Positions 37,968-51,507 are shown, numbered from the stretch's first letter. The stretch: DNA of 64,000 nucleotides from Acholoe squamosa (GCA_949317995.1 OX439047.1:2342501-2406500); one strand, 5' to 3'. Program-made: numbers and translations. Notes: generated from the sequence alone by a model not told the origin.

Positions 37968-40900
37968 CCCCAAAAACAAACAATCAATCAGGATTAACAA
38001 GGATCCAACCAGAGACAATTGCTAGTGCCAATCTACCATCTAACAGACAGAGACGTTCATCAGTGATACACATCACCCCACCAGATTCATCATCAAAGGA
38101 TACAGGTGAGAGTACCAAGCTTTCTATTGTACTTCTTCAAAATGGCTGTATCAATGCAAATCTATATGATGTTTCAGATGTACAATGTTTGGTTGATACA
38201 GGTGCTACTATCACCTGTGTCAGACAATCATTCCTCATGGACCTCCAGAAGAGGTTCCATATCCAACTGAGGAAATCTAAAATCAACATCCATTTGGCAG
38301 ATGGATCGGTATGTCATGTTAGACATTCAGCTATGCTGAACTTTAGAATCCAAGGTGTCAGATTCCAATACCAATTTGCTGTAATACCCAACCTCACACA
38401 GCCCATTGTTCTCGGCACAGATTTCTTAAGCACTACAAAATCTCAAATTGAATTTAATGTTGATCCTGAACAAATTCTCAAACCCATTAGGGCAGTGAGG
38501 GATTTTACCATCCCTCCATTCTCTGAACTTGCAGTATTGGGTAAGGTCACATCTACTCAATCACTGCAAGGCAAAACTGGAGCAGTAGATAACCTCCAAA
38601 GAAATAACAATGCCCCATATCTAGTTCAAAGGGCAGCAGTAACCCCCAGGGAAAATAACAAACATCCCCTAGTGTTACTCAACACCAGCAGGCGCCCACA
38701 TAAAATCAAAAAGGGTGCCATCATAGCTCTATTTCAGGAAGTCAAGGAATCTGATTTAGAAAAACCTCAACAGGTGTCAGACACTACCCCACACACTGAT
38801 CAATCCATCTCAGCCATACGGCCTGAGGATGTAACTCAATTCAGTGACACAGACTCAGACTGTGAGTCCACATATGCTGACCCTGAACCCAACTCAATCA
38901 GACTCTCTGAAATAGCTGCTATTCATAGTGAGGCACATGACCTCGAGCCAGAATTGGAAGAGAATGTTCCACCAAAATCTGTGCTCACATCCAAAGATCA
39001 GCATGATAGATTAGAATCACTGCTGACCAAGTATGATGATATATTTGTAGGAAAAGATGGAGACATTGGTGCTACACACCTGTATACCCACTCAATACAT
39101 GTAAAACCTGAGGCAGTGCCATGTCATTTCCTACCATATAGACAAACACCAGAAAAACAGGCCGCAATAGGGGAAGAATGTGAAAGGCTAGTACAACAGG
39201 GCATTCTGAGAGAATGTGCTGAGGGCCCCTGGGCTTCCAGATCCTTTTTAGTACAAAAATCATCGGGAGGCCATAGGCTCGTCACAGATTTTCGTTATCT
39301 GAACCAGAACACGATAAATCAAGCCTTATCTACACCCCGAGCCGATGACACTCTAGATATGATAGGGTCACTCAGACCAAGAGTATTCAGTAAGCTAGAT
39401 GCCCAACAGGGATTTTTTCAAATTCCTATAAGACAGGAGGACCAGCATAAAACCGCATTCATAGCAAATGACAAAAAATATGTCTACGAAAGGATGCCAA
39501 TGGGTTTAGCGACCGCACCTGCAGGATTCTGCCATCTAGTCACATTAATTCTGAACAAACTCAAATACAAATGTGCCCTACCATACCTAGATGACATATT
39601 GGTATTATCACCATCAATCGAACAACACTTCCATGACCTGGAAGATGTGTTCAACAGCTTAAGAGTTGGTAAACTCAAACTGAAGAAATCAAAATGTGAA
39701 TACTTCATAGACAGAATAGACTTCTTGGGAATGAGAGTCACACCCATGGGACTACAACCATCTCCCACAAAGGTGGAATCAATCAAAACCTTCCCAACAC
39801 CAAAATCAGTCAAAAATGTCAGATCCTTCACAGGCCTATGCCAATACTTCAAAAAGTTTATCAAAGGTTATGCCCAAATTGCTAGACCATTGTATGATCT
39901 ACAGACACATCTCAAAGCATTTGTCTGGACAGAGGATGCAGATAATGCTTTCAAAACATTAAAGCATGCCCTCTGTACCAATGCTCTTCTCAGATATCCA
40001 AACTATGAGAAAGAGTTCAGTTTGGCAACTGATGCTTCCAATGTGAGTTTAGGAGCTGTACTCTCACAGAGAGATAATGAAGGAGTGCTCAGACCAGTAG
40101 CCTTTGCAGGTAGAACCCTCTCCAAACATGAGAGAAATTACAATACCACAGAGAGAGAACTACTGGGAGTAGTGTATGGAGTATTACATTTCAGACACTA
40201 TCTAGAGACTAGACACTTCCATTTATACACAGACCATGCAGCCCTAATCCCACTATTAACCAATACAGGACTCACACACAGATGGGCCAGATGGGCTCTA
40301 GACATACAGCAATTTTCATTCACCATCCAACACGTGAAAGGTGATGAGAACACACCACCAGATGCTATGTCTAGAAGAGAATACCCAGACTCTGGACCCA
40401 TGACTAACCCTCCACCCCCACCAAGGAGAGTTAGAGCAGCCAGTAGAACCAAGTTTGCAAAAGTAACAAAGAAAGTACCATTCAAAAGGGATGATCCACC
40501 CAACACCATTGAAAGGCCAGAGACACCCATTAGGGGTATCTTGAAGCAATCTACACACTATGTGTTTTGCCACTGTGAGAGAGAATACTCACAACTCTTT
40601 CCAGATAATGACTTCGAGCCTATTGAATTCTCATCACTCAATCAGATGCTGAAGGCAACTCCTAAGGAGCCGCCCTTCACCCCACCTGACTCAGATGATG
40701 AAGATTCAGAAGACACATTATATGCTATTACTCAAGCAACTTCCAAATCAGTCAGATTCTTTGAATCAATGCAGGGAGAGGAAACACCAAACCATTTGTG
40801 TCCTATGACCACACGCTCAAAGACTAGAGAAATGATTCAGGAGGGCACACCAAAACCCCCCACACAATCACAAACTATTCTAAATGAGAAAAAGGTCACA

Positions 40901-42685
40901 GGAAACAAACCTACCAAAACCCCACCTGCCAGGAAAAATGCCACAAAAGACACTGCATCTACTAAGTCAAAGAACTCTGAGACAAAGAAGAATGACAAAA
41001 AGCAAATTGTGCCTTTAAAGAAAAAGGTTGCCACTCCCATCAAGGCGAGAATAGGCCCTCCAAAGGAGCCTACACACCAAAACAAGAGTGACACACCCCA
41101 ACAAAAGGCACAAGATAGGCCAATAGTCGATGCAAAAGAAAAGGAAAGAGACAGAATAAAACAACATGTGCTAGATATAAATCAATTTCTGGATCAGATT
41201 CCCGACACATCCATCTCAGCTTCAAACCTTGGCTTGGAACAAAGGAAGGACAAGGAACTATTGCCCCTCATACAATATCTTGAGGATGGGACCTTGCCTG
41301 CACCAAAAGCACAAGGAAACAGAATCATCAACCAAGGCCAGACATACACCTTGGTAAATGGTACATTAGTCCATATATGCCCCATAAATTGGAGAAAAAC
41401 CAATACTGTACCACTTCAAATTGTTATACCACAGCAATGGGTAACAAGTACACTACAGTATTTCCATGACTCACCTACTGGCGGCCATCTTGGTTCAAGT
41501 AGGATGCTGTCAGCACTCTGACCTAGGGTATATTGGAAGTCTATGCTAGCAGACACAACAAAATATGTTTCCACCTGCCACACATGCCTCACAGCAAAAA
41601 GGCAAGTACACTCACACAAAACACCAATGACAGTGAGGGAGTACATGGCTTCACCAATGAAGTTCCTAAACCTCGACGCGGTGGGACCACTTCCCACAAC
41701 TGCCAGGGGAAACAAACATATACAAGTCTGCATAGATTATGCTACCAGATATGCAACAGCTTGGGCTACTACTGACTTAAAAGCTGAAACAACAGCAGCA
41801 GAGTTCTACAAGAATATAATTTGTCATCATGGAACACCAGCCACTCTTCAAACAGACAATGGAACATGTTATACAGGTGCAAAGTTCACAAAGTTAACTA
41901 AACACCTCAAGATCAAACATAAATTCTCCTCACCATACAGGCCACAATCAAATGGGCTTGTAGAGAGATTCAATGCTAGCATTGGCACAGCGCTCAGAGC
42001 ATTCTGCTCAAAGCACCAAAACAATTGGGATTCATTTATTGAACCCATAACATTTGCATTAAATAACACAGAATCCCAAACCACAGGATTCACCCCTTTC
42101 TTCCTACTCCATGGAAGAAACCCAGCCACCCAAATGGACTTAGGGCTGGGAATACAGGAAGACATATCCACCGTAGCAGACCATGTAGCTAACATGATAA
42201 CAAATCAAGATACCTCTAGGAGGAAAGCTATAGAAAGGGTCGCCAAGCTACAAAAGGAAAGAAAGGATAGATATGATAAGAAACTTACACCACAGGAAAT
42301 CAAGGTCACCGACATGGTGTACCTAAACATACCAAGAATCCTGACCAACACAGAGTGTAAGAAGCTTCAACCCCTCTTTATGGGACCATATGTTGTAGTA
42401 GATAGACCTAGTTTGACAAGTGCCAAACTCAAAAACTTGGACACCAATCTATTGGTGGCCAGACCAGTGCACATAGACAGACTGAAAAAGGTTGTGGCTG
42501 TCAGGAACAATGAATTTGCACACAGGCTTATTCCACATGAAGCCAAATACTACAACAAAATTGTAAGGAACAAAAATGATATCAACCTTACAAGAGAAAC
42601 CACAGGTATAGGCCCTATCAAGCCTAGGCCTGCACACCACATACTAAGAAAAACATCTAGGTGTGGTGCAGTTTCAAGAAATTAG
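37955..42685 (+). pseudogene. pol: Element B pol with one nonsense codon
   Basis: It has the same domain order as A pol: protease DTGA, YLDD reverse transcriptase near 39584, RNase H near 40026, long basic linker, integrase finger and D-D-E core. CGA in A is TGA in B at 41519-41521, inside the integrase zinc-finger region, so integrase is lost; the frame is open again to 42685. The change is C-to-T at a CpG, a common decay mutation. B has two extra codons relative to A near 40530. Confidence 0.92.
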
Positions 42686-43495
42686 AAACAGATTGAGATA
42701 CCAAAAGAACATAAGATTTTCAAAATGTATTACAAATTCTCTTCATCCACACATAAGGCATGTGTGACTGATAATGAATTACTTATATGTATATAAAGCC
42801 AATCAAATTTGTAAATATATCAGTAGGTTATTGCCTCTGAATGGTCAAAGTCTGGGACCCTCCAAGTAAAGCAGACATGAAGTCTAAGAAGAGTAAGGGT
42901 AACACAATGGAGTGTCTAAAGCCTAATCCCCACATGAAAGAGCGCGCTATGCCAACACAGCAGTCTATAGAGATCAATTGACCTTATAAGCTACCCTCAG
43001 ACAACTGTCTAGACGGTCATGAATGGCTGTCCTGGATGACAGGAGGAGCTAATTACCAGCACACAGATTATACAATAGACCCCCACAGTTGCAGACACTG
43101 GAGATTAGGTGCACTGACTCCAGAGAAACAATACCATGCCCACAATGGATGTGGGCAGGGTAGGCTACATAAGAAGCACTGTGGACCATAGCCCACCATC
43201 AGTCTTCATCCAGCTGCAGTCTGGAACACAAGTCTACAGGACCCCACTTGGGAATTAGCCAGCCCACTTCTCCATTAGGAGAGACTGCACTAGGATAAAG
43301 AACACACCTACTTCACCTTCAACCTGATCTTACCATCTACTGGTCAATCTCTATAGACTCACCGGACATATTGCCAAGACAGCTCAATCTTGCAAAGGTA
43401 CAGTTTGAACCACTTCATTTAAAGTGTTACACCATACACTTAGACTTTACCAGCACCAAATCACTACAAATTTGACAAGACTTTAAACAGCAAAC
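42686..43495 (+). other. Element B pol-env spacer
   Basis: About 810 bp matching 27064-27851 of A, with no supported gene. Confidence 0.5.
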
Positions 43496-46137
43496 TTGCT
43501 TTACACAAGCACCATGGGGAGACTGAGAGTTTCACCCATACTGCTAACTATGCTGTTATTATATACTACAAAACCACTTACTGCAGGTTATACACCTGTG
43601 GTGAGACAAAACATAGGAGTAGTATTCAAACCTAGCCCTCAACCATTGGCCAATGGACATACAACCACAACACTGTTGTTAGCTATCCCCTACAAGATAC
43701 CTCGGGCACCCGTTACCCAAGGATCCATAAGGGATAGAATACTCCAATTGACCACTCCTACTCTACAAGATCATACCTCTGGTCAAATTATCCAACAAGC
43801 CAAGGAGCTTGACACCTTGCTGGAAATTGCAGACAAGGAGATAAATGAAACATTAGCCTCCATCAAATTGTTCTTATCCAACCCCATAAACACATTGGAC
43901 AAGGCCAAAAGAGAGGCCATACTGGGTTTTCTAGCACCCTGTTTCGCGGTGTGCTAGGTCTAGCCACAGTAGAAGATGTAAACCAAGTAATGGGACAGCT
44001 CAAGAACATAGATGAAATACTAAGAAAATTTGCTAAACAAGATCAGGAAGCAGCTAGTCTCATTGAAAAGATCACAGACAGACAAGATAAGTTTGTTAAA
44101 GCATACATCCAAGATAAGAAGGTACTGGACAGCACAATCAACACCATAGGTGACACCGTCAACCTATGGGCCTCTAACATGTCCAGGTCACTTGACTCAT
44201 ATTCAAGGCACGAGAAAACTCAAAGGGAAAAAATGCAAGTGTTAAATGATGCATTAATCATCATAGCAGCAAGAATGAATACAGTTCAATCTCTGCAAAG
44301 GACAAATGCAGCCCTGAGGATGCTATCATCAGGAATCCTAACCCCTGATATAGTACCACCCTCAGACCTTGCTAGATACTTAATTGACATTAATAACAAA
44401 CTTAGGATTACACACCCTGGAGCACAAGTCGCAATTAATGACTTAGATTTCTATTATTCACAGAAGCTGACCTCATACACTTACTCAGCTCACCATATAT
44501 ATATTCATCTGGACATTATAATTCAATCTACCACCTCGACCTTCAAACTGTACCAAATGATTACATCACCCATGCCTATAGACACACAGGAGACCCCCAC
44601 CAGAGGAGTCAACAAGTTGCAAACCACAACTGAGTTTCTAGCAGTATCTTACGACGAATCATTATTCATCGAATTGGACTCAGCAGATATGCAGGCATGT
44701 GAAGGTACTACAGTAAAGGTATGCAGAGATGTAAATGGTAGAATCTATAAACACAGGCCTACATGCCCTGTAGCCATTTTTACTAACCAGGCTCAACAGA
44801 TTAAGGAACATTGCAAGTTTACAGTTTCACCACTGCAAGCACCTACCACCCATGCTATTTCCATTTCTGAAGATGAGTATCTGGTCACTACTAATGAACC
44901 CCATTACTTTATCAACTGCCATGGTAAAACGTCTGAAACTCGAAAAGCCCAGTCCTACTCAATCATAGGTGTACCCTGTGGGTGCACAATCAGTGTAGGA
45001 GAATTTTCTCTTCCAAACACAAGGTTGCCCTGTAACTCAACCTTATCATTTCATTACATTCTCAAGACAATTAATTTACCATTCATGGCAGCACTTAACC
45101 AAATTTCTGAAACCAAACCAGATGAAAGAGAGAACCTTCCAAATTTCCCAGTAGTAAACCTTTCTAGAACCTTAGAAAAACTACAGGAAAATCCAATCAT
45201 GGATGATATTACTCAGCTAAATTTAGAGCCCTTTGCCAAAACATTATTAAAAGATGCCTCCAACCTTGATAAGGCAATGGAAACACGCTACGTAGAATCA
45301 CACCTACGTCGAGTCACAGAGCATCCAATCTTCCAAAGCTTAGGACTCATCCTAGGGATATCAGCTCACATTTTTATAGTATACATACTACTCAAACTAT
45401 ACAGACTAGGAGGGACTGTAGCCTACCTGCCTACAGCCAAAGCATTTAGACTAGTCACCGAGCTGCCCCTACACAAATTGCTCCCAGATAAGAATCCTAC
45501 CAAATTAACCCCTACAGAGGAAACCCACACCCCTTTCCTCACAATTCAGGAAACTCACACCCTGATTATTGCTATATTATTCACCCTGACCATCTACTCA
45601 GCCTACAGAATAATGAAGTACCTTAAGAAATTTGCACAGACACACTGTGGCAAGAAAAATGTGGCCAAGCGCACAAATCCCACAATATATTTTAAAATAT
45701 ATTGTGGAGACTCAAACTTCGCGCTACCCCTGAGGCCAATACCACATGAATTTGATGAGGTTAAATCAGCAGCTGCCCCAACCTACAAGGATATAGTGGT
45801 TAAAACCTTCCCACTACCTAAGGCTACATTTACCTGGAATGGACCAGCAGTTATAACAACACAGAGAGGAGAATTTGCTTATCACCTCCCTCAGGTGATA
45901 CACCTACCTTGGCGCACTAGGTTCAGTACCATACCAGCCCTTAAAAACAAAGGACTGTACTACTCCATGCTTCTCCAGAATGATTGTGGCACCAGCCCGG
46001 TGACCATGACAGCACTGGAAAATACAACAGATATAATTATTGACGAACAACAGGAGCAGACCGCAAGGTCAAACATGCAGACTATTGCTAATTTTCTAAA
46101 CCACCAGCCCTCCCCGGTGACTGTGGAAACAGCCTAG
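43496..46137 (+). pseudogene. env: Element B env-like gene with a frameshift
   Basis: About 880 codons in total. A run of C's near 43937-43939 is one base shorter than in A, shifting the frame and stopping it at 43957; the downstream frame continues from 43951 to 46137. The layout is signal-peptide-like start, F-type ectodomain, hydrophobic anchor (near residue 625), second hydrophobic segment (near 690) and an unrecognised C-terminal domain. Because B is not interrupted by the composite, it shows the full-length layout of the family's env. The protein as encoded is broken. Confidence 0.88.
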
Positions 46138-46286
46138 ACTGCCCACAGCCTAGACTGCCCCCAGTCCACCACCAGGAGACAACATATCAGAGACAGTATT
46201 CAGAACTTTTCGGACAATTTGCCGGCCCTGAAAAGGGCCTTTGGGATGGCGGGTTTTTACACCCTAGGTTTCAGTCAGTCAGGTTT

Positions 46287-46760
46287 TTACCACAGAGCCT
46301 CGGGTTCAACACTGACGGGAGAGTGGGATTCCGATCCATACATGTGGCCGTGGTCATGATCCCACTCAATGAGTCGGGCCTCCATCGATCCTAGTCCGTA
46401 CTCAGCTGCCATAGATGGGTCCCCGGATGCCGCAAGATCAATGAAGGAGACTGCCAACAAATAATCCCACAACACTGGCTCCCGCGGCCCGAAGTTAGAG
46501 TCCATGGGCCAGAACCCTATATTACTCAAGGCCCTGGCCAAAAGGGCCACAGTGGCCCCCCGACGTAAGGCTGAACCCAAAAAGTAGTGGCAGGAGTACA
46601 TGTCAACCAGCACATCACCATGCTCACTGATCTCTCTGAAATTTTTCACTATATAGCCATAGTGTATGGTCTGGTTGGCCTCCACCAGGGCCCTAGCCGG
46701 ACTCCCCACCACCATCACCTGGGAGACAGGCAATTCAAGGATAGCTTGAAAGTGAGCCAT
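46287..46760 (-). CDS. Conserved antisense ORF of element B
   Basis: 157 residues from ATG 46760 (context ATCATGG), antisense to B's genes and in the same place as the A antisense ORF. The open frame reaches 46850 upstream. It remains intact even though gag, pol and env of B are all mutated. Conserved blocks and a C-terminus ending EPEALW match A. Function unknown. Confidence 0.62.
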   Translation of the reverse strand: MAHFQAILELPVSQVMVVGSPARALVEANQTIHYGYIVKNFREISEHGDVLVDMYSCHYFLGSALRRGATVALLARALSNIGFWPMDSNFGPREPVLWDYLLAVSFIDLAASGDPSMAAEYGLGSMEARLIEWDHDHGHMYGSESHSPVSVEPEALW

Positions 46761-48504
46761 GATGTTGCAGCAAAGGTTTCCAGTGAGGAACTGATACTCC
46801 AATACCAGCCACCCACTCCTTAAATGGACACACACACACACCCCCCCCACCCTGAACTGTCCACTGACACCAAGCTAGGCACTGCCACAGACACATGCCA
46901 GAACCTGGCACCTAACACCTCAAGTGCCACCACTGCATGAGCACATCAGGGAGGAGACTCACATCTCATTCCTGACACACCTCCACTGTCAATGAAATTA
47001 TCAAAGTATTGAAAAAAAAAAAAAAATTTAGAAAAATATACACAGCCACTTGTTGATGTATAATATGAAAATCTATGGTATTCTTACAAAATCGATGATT
47101 AATGCGCGCATATACGCGCAAATTGCAAATTGCAAATTGTACAAATCTAACATTAATATACATGAATGCAGGTAGATAACTAAGACAGTTCTTGTACCCA
47201 CTAGCACTTGTATACTATACCAAGGTTTACTTAAGGTAACACACTTTAGGTATCCAAGAAAATTGTTGGAAAAATGAATGAAAAAAAAAAAAATTGTTGA
47301 GAAAAATTGTTGACATGAAAAATGTTTACTTAAGATACTCACCAAATAATCTCTTTCAGGGATACATACTCAAAAAGCTAGGGAAAAGTCAATTAAAAGC
47401 AGCGGCCCACTGCCAAAATTGCCAATTAATACACCCATATAGCAAAATCACAGAGTAACTCAGAGACAAACGAGCCTATTGTACATGAAGTACCTTGTTT
47501 TTCCGGTCCTCGGAAAAATTTGTCTCAAATCCAAAAAAAATTGTATAGTGTAAACTAGATTGTACGTTTGTACCCAATTTGCACACTAAAATTGTATGTT
47601 TGCACACTAGATTGTATGTTTGTACCCAATTTGCAAACTAAATTACTATTTTGCAAACTAGATTGTACATTTGTACCCAATTTGCACACTAAAATTGTAT
47701 GTTTGCACACCAGATTGTACGTTTGTACCCAATTTGCACACTAAAATTGTATGTTTGCACACCAGATTGTACGTTTGTACCCAATTTGCACACTAAAATT
47801 GTATGTTTGCACACTAGATCGTACGCCTGTACACAATTTGCACACTAAAATGTATGTTGCACATTATACTGTACGTTTGTACCCAATTCATACACTAAAT
47901 CAGATTTTTTACAAAATCAATATTTTTCATGTGTAACCAAACTGTACGCAAAATTATATATGTGCATACAAAAAAAAAAAAAAAAAGATCATCAATTGAA
48001 CGCAAAATTAAATATGTACATACAAAAATTATCAATTGAACGCAAAATTGTATATTTGCATACAAAAATTATCAATTGAACGCGAAAACTATATATTTGC
48101 ATACTAAAAATTGTCAATTGAATGCAATTACACGCGAAATTGTAAACTTGCACACTAAAATTGTCATTTATGTTCAATTTGCACGCTAAATTGAACATTT
48201 AATGCCAAAATTGCACGCTATTTGCCAAATTGTATGTTGTACATAAAATTGGAAATTTGTACCCAAAAATTGAAGATACATAAGCAAATACACCCATGTA
48301 TGGTAAGATATAGAATTACGGAAATGTACTTATACCCAGGAGAAAATTGTATACATATACTGACAAAGCTCTACCACAAAAATTGCATTTGAAGCACTCC
48401 CCATCACTTCAAATCCTCTTACAAACAGTATATAACTCCAAATAGGGTAAAAACATATATATTGTACATTCCCTCGGCGAAATGACGGAGTTTCGCATTT
48501 TCTC
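46761..48504. other. Element B 3' noncoding region with repeats
   Basis: Mirror of 8085-9673 in A. Poly-A and poly-T runs occur near 47008 and 47281, and degenerate ~50-bp repeats (GCACACTAAAATTGTATGTTTG and variants) fill about 47540-47830, with looser ACAATTT-type copies to 48250. No gene seen. Confidence 0.6.
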
Positions 48505-48517
48505 GGGGGAGAGGGAG
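48505..48517 (+). other. Polypurine tract of element B
   Basis: GGGGGAGAGGGAG, five bases before the 3' LTR. The bases TA at the LTR start are shared with the outer edge of the 5' LTR. Confidence 0.75.
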
Positions 48518-48522
48518 TATTC

Positions 48523-49852
48523 TATCATATACCATTTTATTATTCCATAAATTGTGACATATTATTGTATTGATCAAATAATGTATTGTATAAGGAATCA
48601 ATACATAGGTTGGTTCTAAGAGCTATAAGAGCGCTCAAACTTTGTATAAGAGCGTTCATGCCCCACTGCACACCAGCCAAGTCAGTTACACAGAGTTTGT
48701 GACATCAAAGGGTCCGACCTAATGGTTCACTGCACAATATAATAAAACTGAGGGTCTCAGTGTGCGACCTCATGGTTCAGTGCACAAACTAATAAGTTGT
48801 AAGTGAATGCAACCGGCCGTCACGGGTGCCTGGGCACCGCAGACGCCGTCATGAGTGTCTGAGCACTCTAAAAACTGAACAATGGGTTACATAAGCACGA
48901 CGCCATAACCGTCCGGTCGCTCTAGCGTCGCTCCTGAGCGACCTAGGTCAAATATAATTAGACGGTCAAAATGAGCCTAAGATCAAGGCGGAACTCCTAT
49001 TATTAAGGAAGTTACGCCATAGAGAAGGATTCGACCTCCGAGTACACTACAGACGAACCTGCGCGAGTTACGCGCCTATCAAGTGGGCATTATAAACTTG
49101 GCATATTCAACTCCGCGCATGCGCAAAATGGCGGTTATAACGGCGTAAACTTCCGAGATATGGGGGTTTGAAGTCAAAGAACCGACCAAGACAATGGGGG
49201 ACACAGCGGCATCCATGGGGGTCCTTTGTGCACCCAGTGACACATGAAAGACTCCCCTCAAACAATTGCAGAGTTAGGCAGATGCCACTGGCCCCAGTCA
49301 GTCTGAGGTGCAATGCCAAGATTTGCTACAAATAGCCTGGCTGCACCTCCTAGAAATCAGAACACCAAGAACCGCTCCAGAGGTAACATCTCCAGTCATC
49401 TCCTGCTACCTGCTATACCACTGCACTATGGTGAAACTATGCTAGACAGGCATTGGTTTCCATCATTAGTGGCCAGAGGGTATCTTCCTCAAGACATCCA
49501 CCAGAGGGTAAAGTTATTCATTATCACATTATTCCTCTAAGCAGCAGGTCAGGAGCTAGGTGTGGGAACCCACCTAGAACTATGCTGGACATTGTATTAT
49601 TATTACCTCACAGGTGGAGTGGAACAGAACATTATACTTTATAAACTACTGTATATTTACTGTATGTACAAATTACCTACATACTAACTACTGTATGATT
49701 GATATTTCTTACATGTTGCCTAAAGCTGAATAAACCAGTGATAACTGGAAATAACACTATTTATAAGAGCCTGTTGGATTTACACTATATACCACTAGTC
49801 ATATGATATTTCTCATATGACAACTTGATCATGCACAATTACTAGTATGACA
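48523..49852 (+). repeat. Element B 3' LTR
   Basis: 1330 bp, about 99% identical to 4225-5554. AATAAA is at 49729-49734 and the NRF1-like site at 49115-49124. It is followed by GTAC (49853-49856), the target duplication. Confidence 0.93.
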
Positions 49853-49959
49853 GTACCTCACCAGCTTTTCTTGTGGTAAATGAATATAAAATGTATGAAA
49901 AGATCCTTGTACAAACAATATTACAGCAATAAAAGAAAATCTGTACTAAAAAAAAAACA

Positions 49960-51020
49960 AGCGCATCATCCAAACAGTCTGTAACAGTAGCGTTATACAC
50001 AGTCAGTATTTGTACTGTACCACTAACACTAACAGGGGCAAAACTAACACGTCCGACCTCACACAGTCACTGACACTGTGCCCATGTAGGTTAGACCAAG
50101 CGCATCATCCAAACAGTCTGTAATATGAACATTATAATACTCAGTATTTGTACTGTACAAGGCGCAGGACTGACACATCCAACCTGATACGGTCACTAAC
50201 ACTGTGCCTGTTTAGGTCAAATCTAGCACATGGTCCAAACAGTCTGTAATATGAACATGATAATACTCAGTATTTGTACTGTACAAGGCGCAGGACTGAC
50301 ACATCCAACCTGATACGGTCACTAACACTGTGCCTGTTTAGGTCAAATCTAGCACATGGTCCAAACAGTCTGTAATACTAACATTATAATACTCAGTATT
50401 TGTACTGTACAAGGCGCAGGACTGACACATCCAACCTGATACGGTCACTAACACTGTGCCTGTTTAGGTCAAATCTAGCACATGGTCCAAACAGTCTGTA
50501 ATACTAACATTATAATACTCAGTATTTGTACTGTACAAGGCGCAGGACTGACACATCCAACCTGATACGGTCACTAACACTGTGCCTGTTTAGGTCAAAT
50601 CTAGCACATGGTCCAAACAGTCTGTAATACTAACATTATAATACTCAGTATTTGTACTGTACAAGGCGCAGGACTGACACATCCAACCTGATACGGTCAC
50701 TAACACTGTGCCTGTTTAGGTCAAATCTAGCACATGGTCCAAACAGTCTGTAATACTAACATTATAATACTCAGTATTTGTACTGTACAAGGCGCAGGAC
50801 TGACACATCCAACCTGATACGGTCACTAACACTGTGCCTGTTTAGGTCAAATCTAGCACATGGTCCAAACAGTCTGTAATACTAACATTATAATACTCAG
50901 TATTTGTACTGTACAAGGCGCAGGACTGACACATCCAACCTGATACGGTCACTAACACTGTGCCTGTTTAGGTCAAATCTAGCACATGGTCCAAACAGTC
51001 TGTAATACTAGCATTATACA
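49960..51020 (-). repeat. 126-bp array of a partial kringle exon with its acceptor
   Basis: Two diverged and about seven nearly identical 126-bp units. On the minus strand each contains an intron end, TTACAG, and then codons like the start of a kringle exon (DCLDHVLDL.TGT.LVTVSGW.CQS), with an internal TAA in the homogenised units. No unit has the second half of the kringle. So this is amplified dead half-exon, not functional modules, and it offers a series of decoy 3' splice sites. Confidence 0.85.
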
Positions 51021-51438
51021 CAGTAAGTATACATACTGTACAATACCACTGATGTAGTCAAGGATTGAAAAGTACAGAATTAATAGATGTATTCTTCTTA
51101 ACCAGCTTGAAATTGAAACACTGGGCGGTATATCCATTAGCGCTTTATTTAGATAAACATTTGAGGTTAACATCAATCAAAATAGGTCCTATCATCGCCT
51201 TAGTACAAAAAGGTTGCAACTGGCATTTTGGCAAATTTTACTATCTATTGAGCCTTATCTACCTACTATGAAACAGCCAAAGCTCTGTCTAATATAGTGC
51301 AATATTGTTGTATCGGCCTGCTCCTATAGTTACGAGAACATTTCTTATGTCTTGAAAAATTGAAAAATGCAGTTACAACCTCCTTGCACTAAGGTGATGA
51401 CATTAAATCAGAATCACTTATACAAGGATATCTGTTAC
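51021..51438. other. Host intron, no feature seen
   Basis: AT-rich single-copy-looking sequence between the 126-bp array and the linker exon. A 68-codon plus-strand frame here has no supporting features. Confidence 0.45.
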
Positions 51439-51507
51439 CTGCAGGGGGGGCTGTTGGAGATCCTGGATCCACTGGCGCTGTCGGTACCTCTACTTCATGT
51501 GGCAGCT
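51439..51507 (-). CDS. Pro-rich linker exon
   Basis: A 69-nt minus-strand exon from acceptor AAAACAG to donor G|GTAACA, phase 1-1, encoding LPHEVEVPTAPVDPGSPTAP-like spacer residues. It joins the upstream kringle (57881-53633) to the next module. Support is splice sites, phase and composition. Confidence 0.65.

Larger units (their letters stand above)
4225..49852 (+). mobile_element. Element B: env-bearing Ty3/gypsy retrotransposon (outermost)
   Basis: LTRs at 4225-5554 and 48523-49852 enclose leader, gag, pol, env, an antisense ORF and a polypurine tract in plus orientation. It is flanked by a 4-bp duplication GTAC (4221-4224 and 49853-49856). Without the nested element A it is about 15.9 kb, long for Ty3/gypsy. 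The LTRs differ at roughly a dozen sites (about 1%). Gag and pol each carry a nonsense codon and env a 1-base frameshift, and element A splits gag, so it is non-autonomous now. It sits in an intron of the kringle gene, opposite to host transcription. Confidence 0.93.
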
